Source: SLSG01 sp964477035
GTDB lineage: Bacteria; Bacteroidota; Bacteroidia; Bacteroidales; UBA7960
DNA: 64,000 nucleotides
Reading direction: 5' to 3'
NCBI GenBank assembly: GCA_964477035.1
Contig: CAYZCW010000012.1
Location: 13,482 to 77,481 of the forward strand
The notes beneath the pieces were generated by a model. The model saw nothing but the letters and a program-made list of their open reading frames with translations, had not been told where the DNA came from and did no database searches. Positions 16,836 to 26,176 of the stretch are shown piece after piece; the stretch's first letter is position 1, and every line of letters begins with the position of its first letter. The position numbers and the translations under genes are program-made.

Positions 16836-18014
16836 TTGAAAGCCTTGTTGAAAATCGTAGAAAAGGTCAAGCCCCATTTCGAAAAGGAAGGGAAGTTCGG
16901 GCGGTTCCACCGCAGCTTCGAGGCCTTCGACACCTTCTTGTTTGTCCAGGGGAACGTGACCAGAAAGGGCAGCCACATAAGGGATGCCATGGACATGAAA
17001 CGGACCATGTTCTTTGTCATCATTGCCCTGGTGCCGGCCCTTCTGTTCGGCATCTGGAATGTGGGACTGCAGCACTACCGGGCCCTCGGCGTGGAGGTGG
17101 ATTTCATGGACCAGGTCCTGTTCGGCCTGGGGAAGGTGCTGCCCATCATTATCGTCAGTTATGCCGTGGGCCTGGGCATTGAGTTTCTTTTCGCAGAGCT
17201 GCGTGACCACGAAGTAAACGAGGGCTTTCTGGTGTCGGGCATGCTGATCCCGCTGATCGTTCCCGTGACCACCCCGTTGTGGATGGTGGCCGTGGCCACG
17301 GCCTTTGCCGTGGTGATCGGCAAGGAGGTGTTTGGCGGCACGGGGATGAACATCCTCAATCCCGCCCTGCTGGCCCGGGCCTTCCTGTTTTTCGCCTACC
17401 CGTCCTATTTGTCCGGAGAGGTGTGGGTGGATCTGAGCCTGAAAGAAGGACAACAGATCCTGGACGGTTTTTCCGGAGCCACCTCGCTGGCCGTTCTGGC
17501 CGCCGGAGAAACCGCCCAACTGCCCTCCCTGCTGGAGATGTTCCTCGGGACCATTCCCGGTTCAATCGGGGAGACCTCCGCCCTGGCCATCCTGATCGGG
17601 GCTTTCATCCTGGTGTCGACCGGGGTGGGCAGCTTCCGCATCATGGCCTCGGTCGTGGCGGGAGGGCTTCTCATGGGCGGCATCCTGAACCTTTTTGCCG
17701 TGAATGCGTTCATGGGCATTCCACCTTATTACCACCTGGTCATAGGCGGGTTTGCCTTCGGAGCCGTATTCATGGCGACCGACCCGGTCACGGCCTCCCA
17801 GACCGGCACCGGAAAATACATTTACGGCCTGTTGATCGGGGTCATTACCGTGTTGATCCGCGTGGTGAACCCCGCCTACCCGGAAGGCATGATGCTGGCC
17901 ATCCTGTTCATGAATGTGTTTGCTCCCCTGATCGATCATTATGTGGTCGAAGCCCATATCAAACGCCGGATGCGCCGGGTGAAGGAAGTCCGTAACGCCA
18001 TCCAGTCCAGTTAA
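16836..18014 (+). CDS. nqrB: Na+-NQR subunit B, TTG start
   Basis: 392 residues. Multi-spanning subunit that forms much of the Na+ path and carries FMN covalently on threonine. The attachment site is DGFSGATSLA, with Thr216 as the predicted FMN threonine. Other family marks are GGTGMNILNPAL and MATDPVTASQTGTGK. The conserved N-terminus MKALLKIVEKVKP is reached only from a TTG at 16836; no ATG lies near, so a TTG start is likely. It needs ApbE for flavinylation, and apbE lies at the end of this cluster. Confidence 0.96.
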   Translation: MKALLKIVEKVKPHFEKEGKFGRFHRSFEAFDTFLFVQGNVTRKGSHIRDAMDMKRTMFFVIIALVPALLFGIWNVGLQHYRALGVEVDFMDQVLFGLGKVLPIIIVSYAVGLGIEFLFAELRDHEVNEGFLVSGMLIPLIVPVTTPLWMVAVATAFAVVIGKEVFGGTGMNILNPALLARAFLFFAYPSYLSGEVWVDLSLKEGQQILDGFSGATSLAVLAAGETAQLPSLLEMFLGTIPGSIGETSALAILIGAFILVSTGVGSFRIMASVVAGGLLMGGILNLFAVNAFMGIPPYYHLVIGGFAFGAVFMATDPVTASQTGTGKYIYGLLIGVITVLIRVVNPAYPEGMMLAILFMNVFAPLIDHYVVEAHIKRRMRRVKEVRNAIQSS

Positions 18015-18025
18015 ACCATACAGCC

Positions 18026-18721
18026 ATGCAAAGTAACCGCTATATCTTTTTATACGCTTCCACCATGGTGGTGCTGGTGGCCCTGGTCCTTTCCGGAGCC
18101 GCCACCCTTCTCAGGCCCCTGCAGGAGCGCAACATGCGCATTGAAAAAATGCAGAACATCCTGGCCACCATCAATATAGAGGCCCCCAGGGGGGAAGCGG
18201 AAGCCCTGTTCAACCGCTATATTGTTGCAACCCGGATTGTGGACCACCAGGGCAACGACCTCGAAGGGGATGCCTTCGAGGTGGACCTGCAGGATGAGAA
18301 CCGCAAGGATTTGCCGCAAAGGCAGCTCCCCTTGTTTCTGGCCGAGGTGGAAGGCAAGCAGTTTGTGGTCGTGCCCCTGCGGGGCAACGGGCTCTGGGGC
18401 CCCATATGGGGGTATGTCGGGCTGGCCGATGACCTGACCACCATCGTGGGGGCCAACTTTGACCACAGCAGTGAAACGCCCGGTCTGGGGGCGGAAATTG
18501 GCGACCGCGAATTCCAGGACCAGTTTGCCGGCAAAAAAATTTTTGACGAGCAGGGGAATTTCCGCCCGGTCCGGGTGATCAAGGGGGGTGCCCCGGCCGG
18601 AGACCCCCATGGGGTGGACGGGATCAGCGGGGGCACCATCACCTCCAACGGGGTGACTGCCATGATCCGGGACGGACTGAGCGTGTACGAGCCAACCTTT
18701 AAAAACATGAAGAACTTATGA
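18026..18721 (+). CDS. nqrC: Na+-NQR subunit C
   Basis: 231 residues: one N-terminal membrane helix (about 7-28) and an FMN-binding periplasmic domain. The flavinylation motif is DGISGGTITSNG with Thr204 as the FMN attachment residue; the usual Ala before it is Gly, a change I believe is common in this phylum. Other landmarks are LWGPIWGYVGL and SETPGLGAEI. The stop overlaps the nqrD start (ATGA), so translation is coupled. Confidence 0.96.
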   Translation: MQSNRYIFLYASTMVVLVALVLSGAATLLRPLQERNMRIEKMQNILATINIEAPRGEAEALFNRYIVATRIVDHQGNDLEGDAFEVDLQDENRKDLPQRQLPLFLAEVEGKQFVVVPLRGNGLWGPIWGYVGLADDLTTIVGANFDHSSETPGLGAEIGDREFQDQFAGKKIFDEQGNFRPVRVIKGGAPAGDPHGVDGISGGTITSNGVTAMIRDGLSVYEPTFKNMKNL

Positions 18722-19380
18722 GCCAGATAAAAGACAATGCCCTGAAAGAAGAATTGTTCTCCTCCAAGAACATGAAGCTGCTCAGCAATCCTTTGGGCAA
18801 GGACAACCCCATCAGCGTGCAGGTGCTGGGCATCTGTTCCGTGCTGGCCATCACCGTGCAGCTGAAAACCTCCCTGGTCATGGCCATTTCGGTGGTGGTG
18901 GTCATGGGCTTTGCCAACGTGATCATCTCCCTGCTCAGAAAGACCATTCCGCCAAGGATCCGCATCATCGTGCAGCTGACGGTCATCGCCTCCCTCGTCA
19001 TTTTGGTCGACCAGGTACTCAAGGCCTTTGTGTACGATGTGAGCCGGCAGTTGTCGGTATTTGTCGGACTGATCATCACCAATTGCATCATCATGGGACG
19101 CCTTGAGGCCTTCGCACTCAACAACAAGGTATGGCCTTCCTTCCTTGACGGGATCGGCAATGCGGCCGGTTACGGGTGGGTCCTGCTGGCCGTGGGGTTT
19201 TTCCGGGAGCTGCTGGGGTCGGGGACCCTGATGGGCTACCAGGTGATCCCCGAAAAGTTCTACGAACTGGGTTATGTGAACAATGGCTTTATGATCCTGC
19301 CTCCCATGGCGTTGATCACCGTGGGCATCATCATTTGGGTGCAGCGCCACCGTGACCGCAGCCTTGTGGATATCAGCTAG
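18718..19380 (+). CDS. nqrD: Na+-NQR subunit D
   Basis: 220 residues, an integral membrane subunit homologous to NqrE and RnfE. Two cysteines in the conserved places, LGICSVLA and ITNCIIMGRLEAF, supply half of the iron centre shared between NqrD and NqrE. Six hydrophobic segments are visible. It overlaps nqrC by four bases and precedes nqrE by 36 nt. Confidence 0.96.
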   Translation: MSQIKDNALKEELFSSKNMKLLSNPLGKDNPISVQVLGICSVLAITVQLKTSLVMAISVVVVMGFANVIISLLRKTIPPRIRIIVQLTVIASLVILVDQVLKAFVYDVSRQLSVFVGLIITNCIIMGRLEAFALNNKVWPSFLDGIGNAAGYGWVLLAVGFFRELLGSGTLMGYQVIPEKFYELGYVNNGFMILPPMALITVGIIIWVQRHRDRSLVDIS

Positions 19381-19416
19381 ATGCTTTAGGAGGCCAACGA
19401 TTTAAACAAAGAACCT

Positions 19417-20034
19417 ATGGAAAATTTAGTCAGCATATTCGTACGGTCGATCTTTATCGACAACATGGTCTTTGCCTACTTCCTGGGCATGTGTTCCTAC
19501 CTGGCGGTTTCCCGCACCGTTAAAACCAGTGTGGGCCTCGGCTTCGCCGTGATCTTCGTCCTGGGCATCACCGTCCCGATCAACTACCTGCTGGAAAATT
19601 TCATCCTGGGCAGGGGTGCGCTGACCTGGCTGGGTCCCCGGTTCGCGAGTGTGGACCTGAGTTTTCTGACCTTCATCATGTTCATTGCCATCATCGCGGC
19701 CATGGTGCAGCTGGTGGAGATGATCATTGAGAAATTCAGCCCCACACTTTACAGCTCCCTGGGGATCTTTCTGCCCCTGATTGCGGTGAACTGTGCCATC
19801 CTCGGGGGATCCCTCTTCATGCAGGAGCGCAATTATGCCTCCATCTGGGAAGCCACCTCCTTCGGCCTGGGCAGCGGGGTGGGCTGGTTCCTGGCCATCG
19901 TGGGCATTGCCGCCATCCGTGAAAAGATCAGGTACTCCAACGTGCCTGCCCCCCTGCGCGGACTGGGCATCACCTTCATCATTACCGGCCTGATGGGCAT
20001 TGCCTTCATGAGTTTTATGGGCATTGAGCTGTAA
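19417..20034 (+). CDS. nqrE: Na+-NQR subunit E
   Basis: 205 residues, an integral membrane subunit. The conserved cysteines are in LGMCSYLAVS and AVNCAILGGSLFM, completing the four-Cys iron centre with NqrD. Characteristic regions are FVRSIFIDNMVF at the start and SFGLGSGVGWFLAI later. Six membrane segments are visible. It is followed 31 nt later by nqrF. That the iron site is intact supports the search for an NqrM maturation factor, found at 27.0 kb. Confidence 0.96.
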   Translation: MENLVSIFVRSIFIDNMVFAYFLGMCSYLAVSRTVKTSVGLGFAVIFVLGITVPINYLLENFILGRGALTWLGPRFASVDLSFLTFIMFIAIIAAMVQLVEMIIEKFSPTLYSSLGIFLPLIAVNCAILGGSLFMQERNYASIWEATSFGLGSGVGWFLAIVGIAAIREKIRYSNVPAPLRGLGITFIITGLMGIAFMSFMGIEL

Positions 20035-20065
20035 TTCCGGAAACACAACGCAAAACCATCCTGTT

Positions 20066-21325
20066 ATGATCTTGTTAGAAGTCGGAAGTCTTTGGGTAAT
20101 TGCCCTCAGCGTGATCATGTTCCTGGGGATCATGCTGCTGCTGGTCGCCGTCCTGCTGTATGCACGTTCCAGGCTCGTGCCCACCGGACCGGTCAAGGTG
20201 ACCATCAATGAGGAAAAGGAAATCGAAGTCAACGCCGGCAGCACCCTGCTGACCACCTTGTCGGAGCAGGGTATTTACCTGCCCAGTGCCTGTGGCGGCG
20301 GGGGAACCTGTGCCATGTGCAAATGCCAGGTGCTGGATGGCGCGGGCGACATCCTGCCGACCGAAGTGGGTTACTTCACCCGGAAGGAGGTACAGGACAA
20401 GTGGCGGCTGAGTTGCCAGGTCAAGGTGAAGCAGGACCTGGACATCCGGGTGCCCAAGGAGGTCTTCGGGATCAAGAAGTGGGAATGTGAGGTGGTCTCC
20501 AACCACAATGTGGCCACTTTTATCAAGGAGTTTGTGGTGAGGCTGCCCGAGGGTGAATCGATGGACTTCAAGTCGGGCGGTTACATCCAGATCGATGTGC
20601 CGGCCTGCGAGGTGGATTTCAAGGACATCGAGGTGGAGGAGGAATACCGGAGCGATTGGGATAAACTCAGGATGTGGGACCTTAAGATGCGCAATCCGGA
20701 GCCCATTTTCCGGGCCTATTCCATGGCCAACCACCCGGCCGAAGGGAACATCATCATGCTGAACATCCGCATCGCCACCCCGCCCTGGGACAGCAGGAAA
20801 AACACCTTCATGAACGTCAATCCGGGCATTTGTTCCTCCTTTGTGTTCTCGCGCAAGCCGGGCGACAAGGTGACCATTTCGGGGCCCTACGGGGAGTTTC
20901 ACATCAAGGATACCGGTCGCGAGATGGTTTACATCGGGGGAGGGGCCGGCATGGCCCCGCTCCGTTCCCACATCTTTCACCTGTTCCATACGCTCAAGAC
21001 CGACAGGAAGGTCTCCTACTGGTATGGGGCCCGCTCGAAAAGGGAGGTCTTTTACGAGGAAGAGTTTCGCAAGATTGAAAAGGATTTCCCCAACTTCCGG
21101 TTCAACATTGCTTTGTCAGAGCCTTTGCCGGAGGACAACTGGGATGGCTATACCGGATTCATCCACCAGGTGGTGCTGGACAACTACCTGGAAAAGCATC
21201 CCGAGCCCGAAGAGGTCGAGTACTACCTGTGCGGCCCGCCCATCATGAACGAGTCGGTCCTGACCATGCTGGACAATTTGGGTGTGCCCGGAGAAAACAT
21301 CGACCTGGACGATTTCGGAGGCTAA
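20066..21325 (+). CDS. nqrF: Na+-NQR subunit F (NADH-oxidising flavoprotein)
   Basis: 419 residues from the ATG at 20066 (MILLEVGS), which starts just before the membrane helix; a longer frame begins inside nqrE. Order: membrane helix (3-30), [2Fe-2S] ferredoxin domain with ACGGGGTCAMCKC and LSCQV, FAD domain with RAYSMANHP, and NADH domain with YIGGGAGMAPLRSH and YYLCGPPIMNESV. It feeds electrons from NADH into the complex. Last nqr subunit; the CDF gene starts 11 nt later. Confidence 0.97.
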   Translation: MILLEVGSLWVIALSVIMFLGIMLLLVAVLLYARSRLVPTGPVKVTINEEKEIEVNAGSTLLTTLSEQGIYLPSACGGGGTCAMCKCQVLDGAGDILPTEVGYFTRKEVQDKWRLSCQVKVKQDLDIRVPKEVFGIKKWECEVVSNHNVATFIKEFVVRLPEGESMDFKSGGYIQIDVPACEVDFKDIEVEEEYRSDWDKLRMWDLKMRNPEPIFRAYSMANHPAEGNIIMLNIRIATPPWDSRKNTFMNVNPGICSSFVFSRKPGDKVTISGPYGEFHIKDTGREMVYIGGGAGMAPLRSHIFHLFHTLKTDRKVSYWYGARSKREVFYEEEFRKIEKDFPNFRFNIALSEPLPEDNWDGYTGFIHQVVLDNYLEKHPEPEEVEYYLCGPPIMNESVLTMLDNLGVPGENIDLDDFGG

Positions 21326-21336
21326 CCCCCGGCCCA

Positions 21337-22224
21337 ATGAACCAACGCAACCACCAGGCCAACCGAATTACCTGGATTGGCTTTTTTGCCAACCTGGTCC
21401 TCTTCCTGTTCAAACTGCTGGCCGGGATCCTGGGGCGTAGTGCGGCCATGGTGGCCGATGCGGTGCATTCTGTGAGCGACTTCGGGACGGACCTGGTGGT
21501 GGTGGGCAGCCTCCGGGTGGCCTCCCGCCCCAGGGACGGCAACCACAAGTACGGGCACGGCAAGGTGGAGACCCTGGCCACCGCCTTTGTGGGAGGGGTA
21601 TTGTTTCTCGTGGGACTGGGAATCCTGGGTTCCGGGCTCAGGAACATCGTCGGCCATTTTACCGGAAGCCCCCTGGAACGGCCCGGCCTGATTGCCTTCT
21701 ATGCAGCCCTGGTGTCTATTGCCGTGAAGGAGGTGTTGTTCCGGTACACCATCCAGGTGGGCATGCGCATCGATAGCCAGGTGGTCGTTGCCAATGCCTG
21801 GCACCACCGCAGCGATGCCTATTCCTCCATCGGGACGGTGGCCGGGATCGGCGGGGCCATATTCCTGGGCGAGCAATGGGTGATCCTGGATCCCCTGGCG
21901 GCCATGATGGTGAGTGTCTTTATTTTCAGGGTGGCATTCAGGATCACCAGGGAATCCCTGCTGGAGCTGATCGAAACCAGCCTGCCCCACAAGAAGGAGA
22001 AGGAGATCCTGGATATTGCCCGGAAAGTTAACGGGGTACACAATCCCCATGATTTGAAAACCCGCAAGATCGGCAACAACATTGCGATTGACCTGCACAT
22101 AGAGGTGGAGAGTGGCCTGAACGTGGAAGAGGCGCATGACATCACCGTCAGCCTGGAACGGCACCTCCGGAAGGCTTACGGGGAGGATACGTTTATTTCC
22201 GTGCATACCGAGCCCCTCCGTTGA
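21337..22224 (+). CDS. Cation diffusion facilitator family transporter
   Basis: 295 residues, start at the ATG at 21337. CDF signature: the first metal-site helix MVADAVHSVSDFGTD (His and Asp pairs), HKYGHGKVETLA, and the second site WHHRSDAYSSIG. Five to six membrane segments are followed by a cytoplasmic domain with DLHIEVESGLNVEEAH. Metal range (Zn, Fe, Mn, Co) cannot be told from these motifs. It lies between nqrF and apbE with short gaps, so it is probably in the same operon. Confidence 0.92.
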   Translation: MNQRNHQANRITWIGFFANLVLFLFKLLAGILGRSAAMVADAVHSVSDFGTDLVVVGSLRVASRPRDGNHKYGHGKVETLATAFVGGVLFLVGLGILGSGLRNIVGHFTGSPLERPGLIAFYAALVSIAVKEVLFRYTIQVGMRIDSQVVVANAWHHRSDAYSSIGTVAGIGGAIFLGEQWVILDPLAAMMVSVFIFRVAFRITRESLLELIETSLPHKKEKEILDIARKVNGVHNPHDLKTRKIGNNIAIDLHIEVESGLNVEEAHDITVSLERHLRKAYGEDTFISVHTEPLR

Positions 22225-22265
22225 ATGGCGGCCTCATGCCCCCTTACCCCGGTTTTAACAGCTTC

Positions 22266-23300
22266 ATGACCATGAAAACAATGCAAATCCCCTGCCGCCT
22301 CTGCCGGCACCTTACTTGGATCACGATCCTGCTGGTGGCAGGTTCCTGCGGCACCCGCCAGGAAGCCAGTCAGGTCAGCCTGCACGGCATGGTTTTCGGC
22401 ACCTATTACAGCGTGATCTATTACGATGCGGCATCGCGCGACTTTCAGCAGGATATCGACAGTTTGTTCGCCGCCTTCAATCAAAGCCTGTCCTACTACC
22501 AGGAAAACTCCCTGGTCTCGCGCATCAACCGGAATGAGTCGGACAGGGTGGATGATTGGTTTCGCACGGTGTACCTGCGGGCAGAATCCATCTCCCGGGA
22601 AACCCGAGGGGCGTTCGATGCCACCGTATCCCCCCTGGTCAACGCCTGGGGCTTCGGGTTCTCGGAGCGGGCCGTGATGGACCAGGGAAAGGTGGACAGC
22701 CTCATGGCGTTCGTGGGCCATGATAGGGTCCGTCTGGAAGGCGACCGCATTGTCAAGGACGACCCGAGGGTGCAGTTTGATTTCAACGCCATTGCCAAGG
22801 GCTACGCCGCCGATGTGGTGGGCGGGTTCCTGGAGTCCGAAGGCATCACCACCTACCTGGTGGAGATCGGGGGCGACCTGCTGGCGCGGGGCCTGAAGCC
22901 GGACGGCAGCGCCTGGAAGGTCGGTCTGGAACGGCCGGCCGAAAGCATGGATGCACCCCAGCAGTGGGATTATTATGTGGAGGTTGCCGATGTGGGCCTG
23001 GCCACCTCGGGCAACTACCGCCGGTACTATGAGGACCGGGGGCAGCGCTATTCCCACACCATCAGTCCGCAGACAGGTTACCCGGTCGATCATTCCTTGC
23101 TGAGCGCCTCGGTCTTTGCCCCGGATGCCATGTCGGCCGATGCCTATGCGACGGCCTTCATGGTCATGGGTCCCGATGCGGCCCTTCGCTTCGTGGAGGA
23201 ACGTGATGATTTGGAAGCCTTTTTCGTATACGCTGCCGGGGAAAATGGTTACGAAACCAGGGCAAGCAGCGGGCTGATCCTGAAGAGAAGGCCCCGCTGA
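22266..23300 (+). CDS. apbE: FAD:protein FMN transferase (ApbE), lipoprotein
   Basis: 344 residues from the ATG at 22266; ATGs at 22272 and 22281 are also possible. The signal peptide ends in a lipobox (VAGSC). Catalytic-domain marks: HGMVFGTYYSV, FDATVSPLVNAWGF, FDFNAIAKGYAADVV, EIGGDLLARG, ATSGNYRRYY, YSHTISPQTGYPV and the metal-binding region DAMSADAYATAFMVMG. ApbE uses FAD to attach FMN to threonine in NqrB and NqrC. Both target motifs occur in this operon, so the functional pairing is strongly supported. Confidence 0.95.
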   Translation: MTMKTMQIPCRLCRHLTWITILLVAGSCGTRQEASQVSLHGMVFGTYYSVIYYDAASRDFQQDIDSLFAAFNQSLSYYQENSLVSRINRNESDRVDDWFRTVYLRAESISRETRGAFDATVSPLVNAWGFGFSERAVMDQGKVDSLMAFVGHDRVRLEGDRIVKDDPRVQFDFNAIAKGYAADVVGGFLESEGITTYLVEIGGDLLARGLKPDGSAWKVGLERPAESMDAPQQWDYYVEVADVGLATSGNYRRYYEDRGQRYSHTISPQTGYPVDHSLLSASVFAPDAMSADAYATAFMVMGPDAALRFVEERDDLEAFFVYAAGENGYETRASSGLILKRRPR

Positions 23301-23366
23301 GGCATTGGATTGCCGCGACGGGTGGGTATTTTTTTGTATATTTACCCTATCAAGACACGGCATCCC

Positions 23367-24371
23367 ATGAAACGCGCACAAAGAATCCGCCTGGGCATTT
23401 TTATCCTGATCAGCCTCACCCTATTGCTGGTGCTGGTGGGTTTCTTCACGGCCCGCCGCCTTTTCGAGCAAAAGGACTTTTACCATGTGGCCTACCAGGA
23501 TGTGTCGGTCAGCGGCCTTGAGGTGGGCAGCCCGGTCAAGTTCCTGGGGATCAATGTCGGGTCCATTGCCGAAATCTACATCGATCCACAGGAGGTCAAT
23601 ACCATCATCGTCCGGATCGCCCTGAGGAAAGACACCCCCGTCAAGGTGGACGCCGTGGCGGACATCGTGGCCATGGGAATTACCGGGCTAAAAACCATTG
23701 AAATAAGAGGGGGGAGCCAGGAGGCAGACTTCCTGCCGGAGGAGGGGTATATCCAGGCCGGCAGCTCCCTGACCGAAGACATCACCGGAAAGGCGGAGGT
23801 CATCGCTTTCAAGGCCGAACAGGTGCTTAACAACCTGCAGGAGTTTACCCGTCCCGAAAACCTTGCCCGGGCCACCGAGGCCATTGACCGGGTGGGGGAG
23901 TTGTCTGGACAGGCCTCGGTGGCCCTGGCCCTCATGCAGGAGGTGTTGGCCGAGAACCGGGCCGACCTGCGGCAGACCATGGAGGCGGCCGCCCAGATCG
24001 GTTCCCGCCTGGAGGATACTTCCGGGGAACTGCTCGCAGTGGTGGAACGGGCCAACCACATCATGCAGGGAGACACCCTCAGCCAGGTCCTCGGAAACCT
24101 GCGGGATGTGTCGGTCACCCTCCGGGAGACCAACCTGAACGAGCTGATTGAGAACCTGGCCCTGGTGACCCTGCAGACACAGGACCTGCTTCTCCAGGTG
24201 AGCCGGGACCTCGACCAGGGCAGTGAATCCCTTAAGGACAACCTGCTCCTGTTGCAGTATACCCTGATGAACCTGAATGAGGCCGCGCGCAAGATCAATG
24301 CCAACCCCTCGGTGCTGATCCGGGGACAGGGACAGCAAGGCACCCCCGACAGATTGTTACAGCAACCCTAA
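23367..24371 (+). CDS. mlaD: MCE/MlaD-family lipid-binding protein
   Basis: 334 residues from the ATG at 23367. One N-terminal membrane helix (about 9-29) precedes the MCE domain (about 35-125: GLEVGSPVKFLGINVGSI, VAMGITGLKTIEI). The C-terminal ~190 residues are helical with many regularly spaced hydrophobic residues, likely forming the needle or tunnel of an MCE hexamer in the periplasm. First gene of a four-gene cluster with an auxiliary lipoprotein, permease and ATPase. Role inferred: phospholipid or other lipid movement between the membranes. Confidence 0.92.
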   Translation: MKRAQRIRLGIFILISLTLLLVLVGFFTARRLFEQKDFYHVAYQDVSVSGLEVGSPVKFLGINVGSIAEIYIDPQEVNTIIVRIALRKDTPVKVDAVADIVAMGITGLKTIEIRGGSQEADFLPEEGYIQAGSSLTEDITGKAEVIAFKAEQVLNNLQEFTRPENLARATEAIDRVGELSGQASVALALMQEVLAENRADLRQTMEAAAQIGSRLEDTSGELLAVVERANHIMQGDTLSQVLGNLRDVSVTLRETNLNELIENLALVTLQTQDLLLQVSRDLDQGSESLKDNLLLLQYTLMNLNEAARKINANPSVLIRGQGQQGTPDRLLQQP

Positions 24372-24384
24372 AAAAACAGGATGC

Positions 24385-25002
24385 ATGAACCGTTTGATAA
24401 TGACCCTGCTGCTGTTTTCCCTGCTGCTGTCTTCCTGCGGAGGCGGCAAGCAGGTGCCCAGCAGATTCTACATCCTGGAATATCCCGCCCTGGAGGACGG
24501 ATTTGTGCAGGACCGTGACGGGGACCTGTTGCCCGGGCTGGTCCAGGTGGAAACCCCCGTGCTGGGGCAGGCATACCTGACCCACCAGATCGCCCTGAGG
24601 GAGGGCAGCCACGCGATCCGGTATTTTTCATTCAACGAATGGGCCGTGCGGCCCGACCAGGCCCTGGAGGAGATTCTGCGGCAATACCTGTCGAAACATC
24701 CCCTCTTCACGGAAGGCTTGGCAGGGCGTTCCGCCGGAGAAGCCGGGTACCGCCTGGAAACCTTTGTGTTCCGGCTGGAGGTGGGCAGGGAGCAGAATGA
24801 TTTTGTAGCCAGCCTGGACATGGAGCTGGTACTGACCGACACCGCATCGGGCAGGGTGGTGGCAAGCCGGGAGGCTAGCCACCGGGAGCGCCTGGCCCAG
24901 CGTGACCTCAACCTGTTTGCCAGGGCGGTGAGCGAAGCCTTCGTTCTGGAGCTGGACCGCTTCGCAGCGCAGCTGCTTCAGGAGAGTCCCGGGGGGGAAT
25001 AG
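24385..25002 (+). CDS. ABC-type transport auxiliary lipoprotein (PqiC-like)
   Basis: 205 residues with signal peptide and lipobox (LLSSC, followed by Gly-Gly-Gly). The rest fits the auxiliary lipoprotein family of MCE transporters (PF03886, PqiC-like): RFYILEYP at the N-terminus, IALREGSHAIRYFSFNEWAVRPDQALEE in two stretches, and LDMELVLTD with a late helical segment. It is 13 nt after the MCE gene and 19 nt before the permease gene. It probably anchors the MCE tunnel at the outer membrane. Confidence 0.87.
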   Translation: MNRLIMTLLLFSLLLSSCGGGKQVPSRFYILEYPALEDGFVQDRDGDLLPGLVQVETPVLGQAYLTHQIALREGSHAIRYFSFNEWAVRPDQALEEILRQYLSKHPLFTEGLAGRSAGEAGYRLETFVFRLEVGREQNDFVASLDMELVLTDTASGRVVASREASHRERLAQRDLNLFARAVSEAFVLELDRFAAQLLQESPGGE

Positions 25003-25021
25003 ATGCGGCCCCGCCGCCTGT

Positions 25022-26164
25022 ATGAAACAACGCATGACACATACCAACTTCGGGGATGACCCTGACCGGAAAGGATTGTTCTTCCACCTGGAAGGCAATG
25101 TCCTGCGCCTGACCGGGGGGCTGACCATCATAGAATCCGGCGGTTTTGTCAGGAGGCTTACCCGGAGTCTGAGGGACTACCGGGAGAAAGAGCTGGTGGT
25201 CGACCTGGACGGCTTGTCCGGGGTGGACAGCGCCGGTGTGACCAGCCTGTACCATATTAAAAACACGGCGTCAGAAAAGGGAGTTACGGTTTCCTTCCGG
25301 GGTGGTTCCTCCGCCGTGCAGCAGAAATTGGTGTTGTTTCGCCCGGAGACTTCAGGCCACCTGATCAGGCCTGCAGACATGGACCTGCTGGAACGGATCG
25401 GCACCCGGGTGCAGGTCTTTTTCGCCGACTATGTCTTTGAATTCATCCTTTTGGCGGCCAATGTGTTTTACTGGTCTGTCGTGGGACTCTTCAACCGCAA
25501 ATCCAGGAGGGAGGGGGCGTTTGTCAACCAGGCCGTGCTCATCGGGGTGAATGCCGTGCTGATCGTGGTGTTCCTGTCCTTCGTGATAGGCTTCGTCATG
25601 GCCCTTCAATCGGCGGGCCAGCTGCGTTCATTCGGTGCGAATATATTCGTGGTCGACCTGGTGGTCATCGCGGTGATGAGCCAGATGGGGCCCCTGATCA
25701 CGGCCATCCTGGTAGCCGGCCGGAGCGGCTCGGCCATCGCGGCAGAGATCGCCACCATGAAGGTCACGGCCGAACTGGACGCACTCACCACCATGGGCCT
25801 CAACCCCATCCGGTTTGTGGTGGTCCCCAAGCTGTACGCCTGCCTGTTGACCATGCCCTTCCTGATCATCCTGGCCAATGTGTCAGGCATGATGGGAGGC
25901 GGTCTTGCCGCCAATATCTATTTGGATATCACCCCCGAGGTGTTTATCAACCGCATGGGGGAGGTGATGAAGAACAAAGACCTGCTGACAGGCTTCGTCA
26001 AGAGCCAGGTCTATGCTGCCCTCATCGTGCTGACCGGCAGCTTTTACGGATTCCGTGTCGTGCGAGGGGCAGAAGGCGTGGGCAAGGCGGCCACCTTGTC
26101 GGTGGTCGTGGCCATTTCACTGGTGATTCTGGCAGACAGCCTGCTGGGGCTCCTGTTTTATTGA
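25022..26164 (+). CDS. mlaE: MlaE-family permease with N-terminal STAS domain
   Basis: 380 residues. Residues 15-110 form a STAS domain (VVDLDGLSGVDSAGVTSLYHI, here in a MlaB-like role). The rest is an MlaE permease with GFVMALQSAGQL, MGPLITAILVAGRSGSAIAAEIA and ELDALTTMGLNPI. Fusion of the STAS part to the permease removes the need for a separate MlaB protein. Start at the ATG at 25022; a second ATG lies at 25034. Twelve nt separate it from the ATPase gene. Confidence 0.93.
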   Translation: MKQRMTHTNFGDDPDRKGLFFHLEGNVLRLTGGLTIIESGGFVRRLTRSLRDYREKELVVDLDGLSGVDSAGVTSLYHIKNTASEKGVTVSFRGGSSAVQQKLVLFRPETSGHLIRPADMDLLERIGTRVQVFFADYVFEFILLAANVFYWSVVGLFNRKSRREGAFVNQAVLIGVNAVLIVVFLSFVIGFVMALQSAGQLRSFGANIFVVDLVVIAVMSQMGPLITAILVAGRSGSAIAAEIATMKVTAELDALTTMGLNPIRFVVVPKLYACLLTMPFLIILANVSGMMGGGLAANIYLDITPEVFINRMGEVMKNKDLLTGFVKSQVYAALIVLTGSFYGFRVVRGAEGVGKAATLSVVVAISLVILADSLLGLLFY

Positions 26165-26176
26165 TGAAAGGTACCC

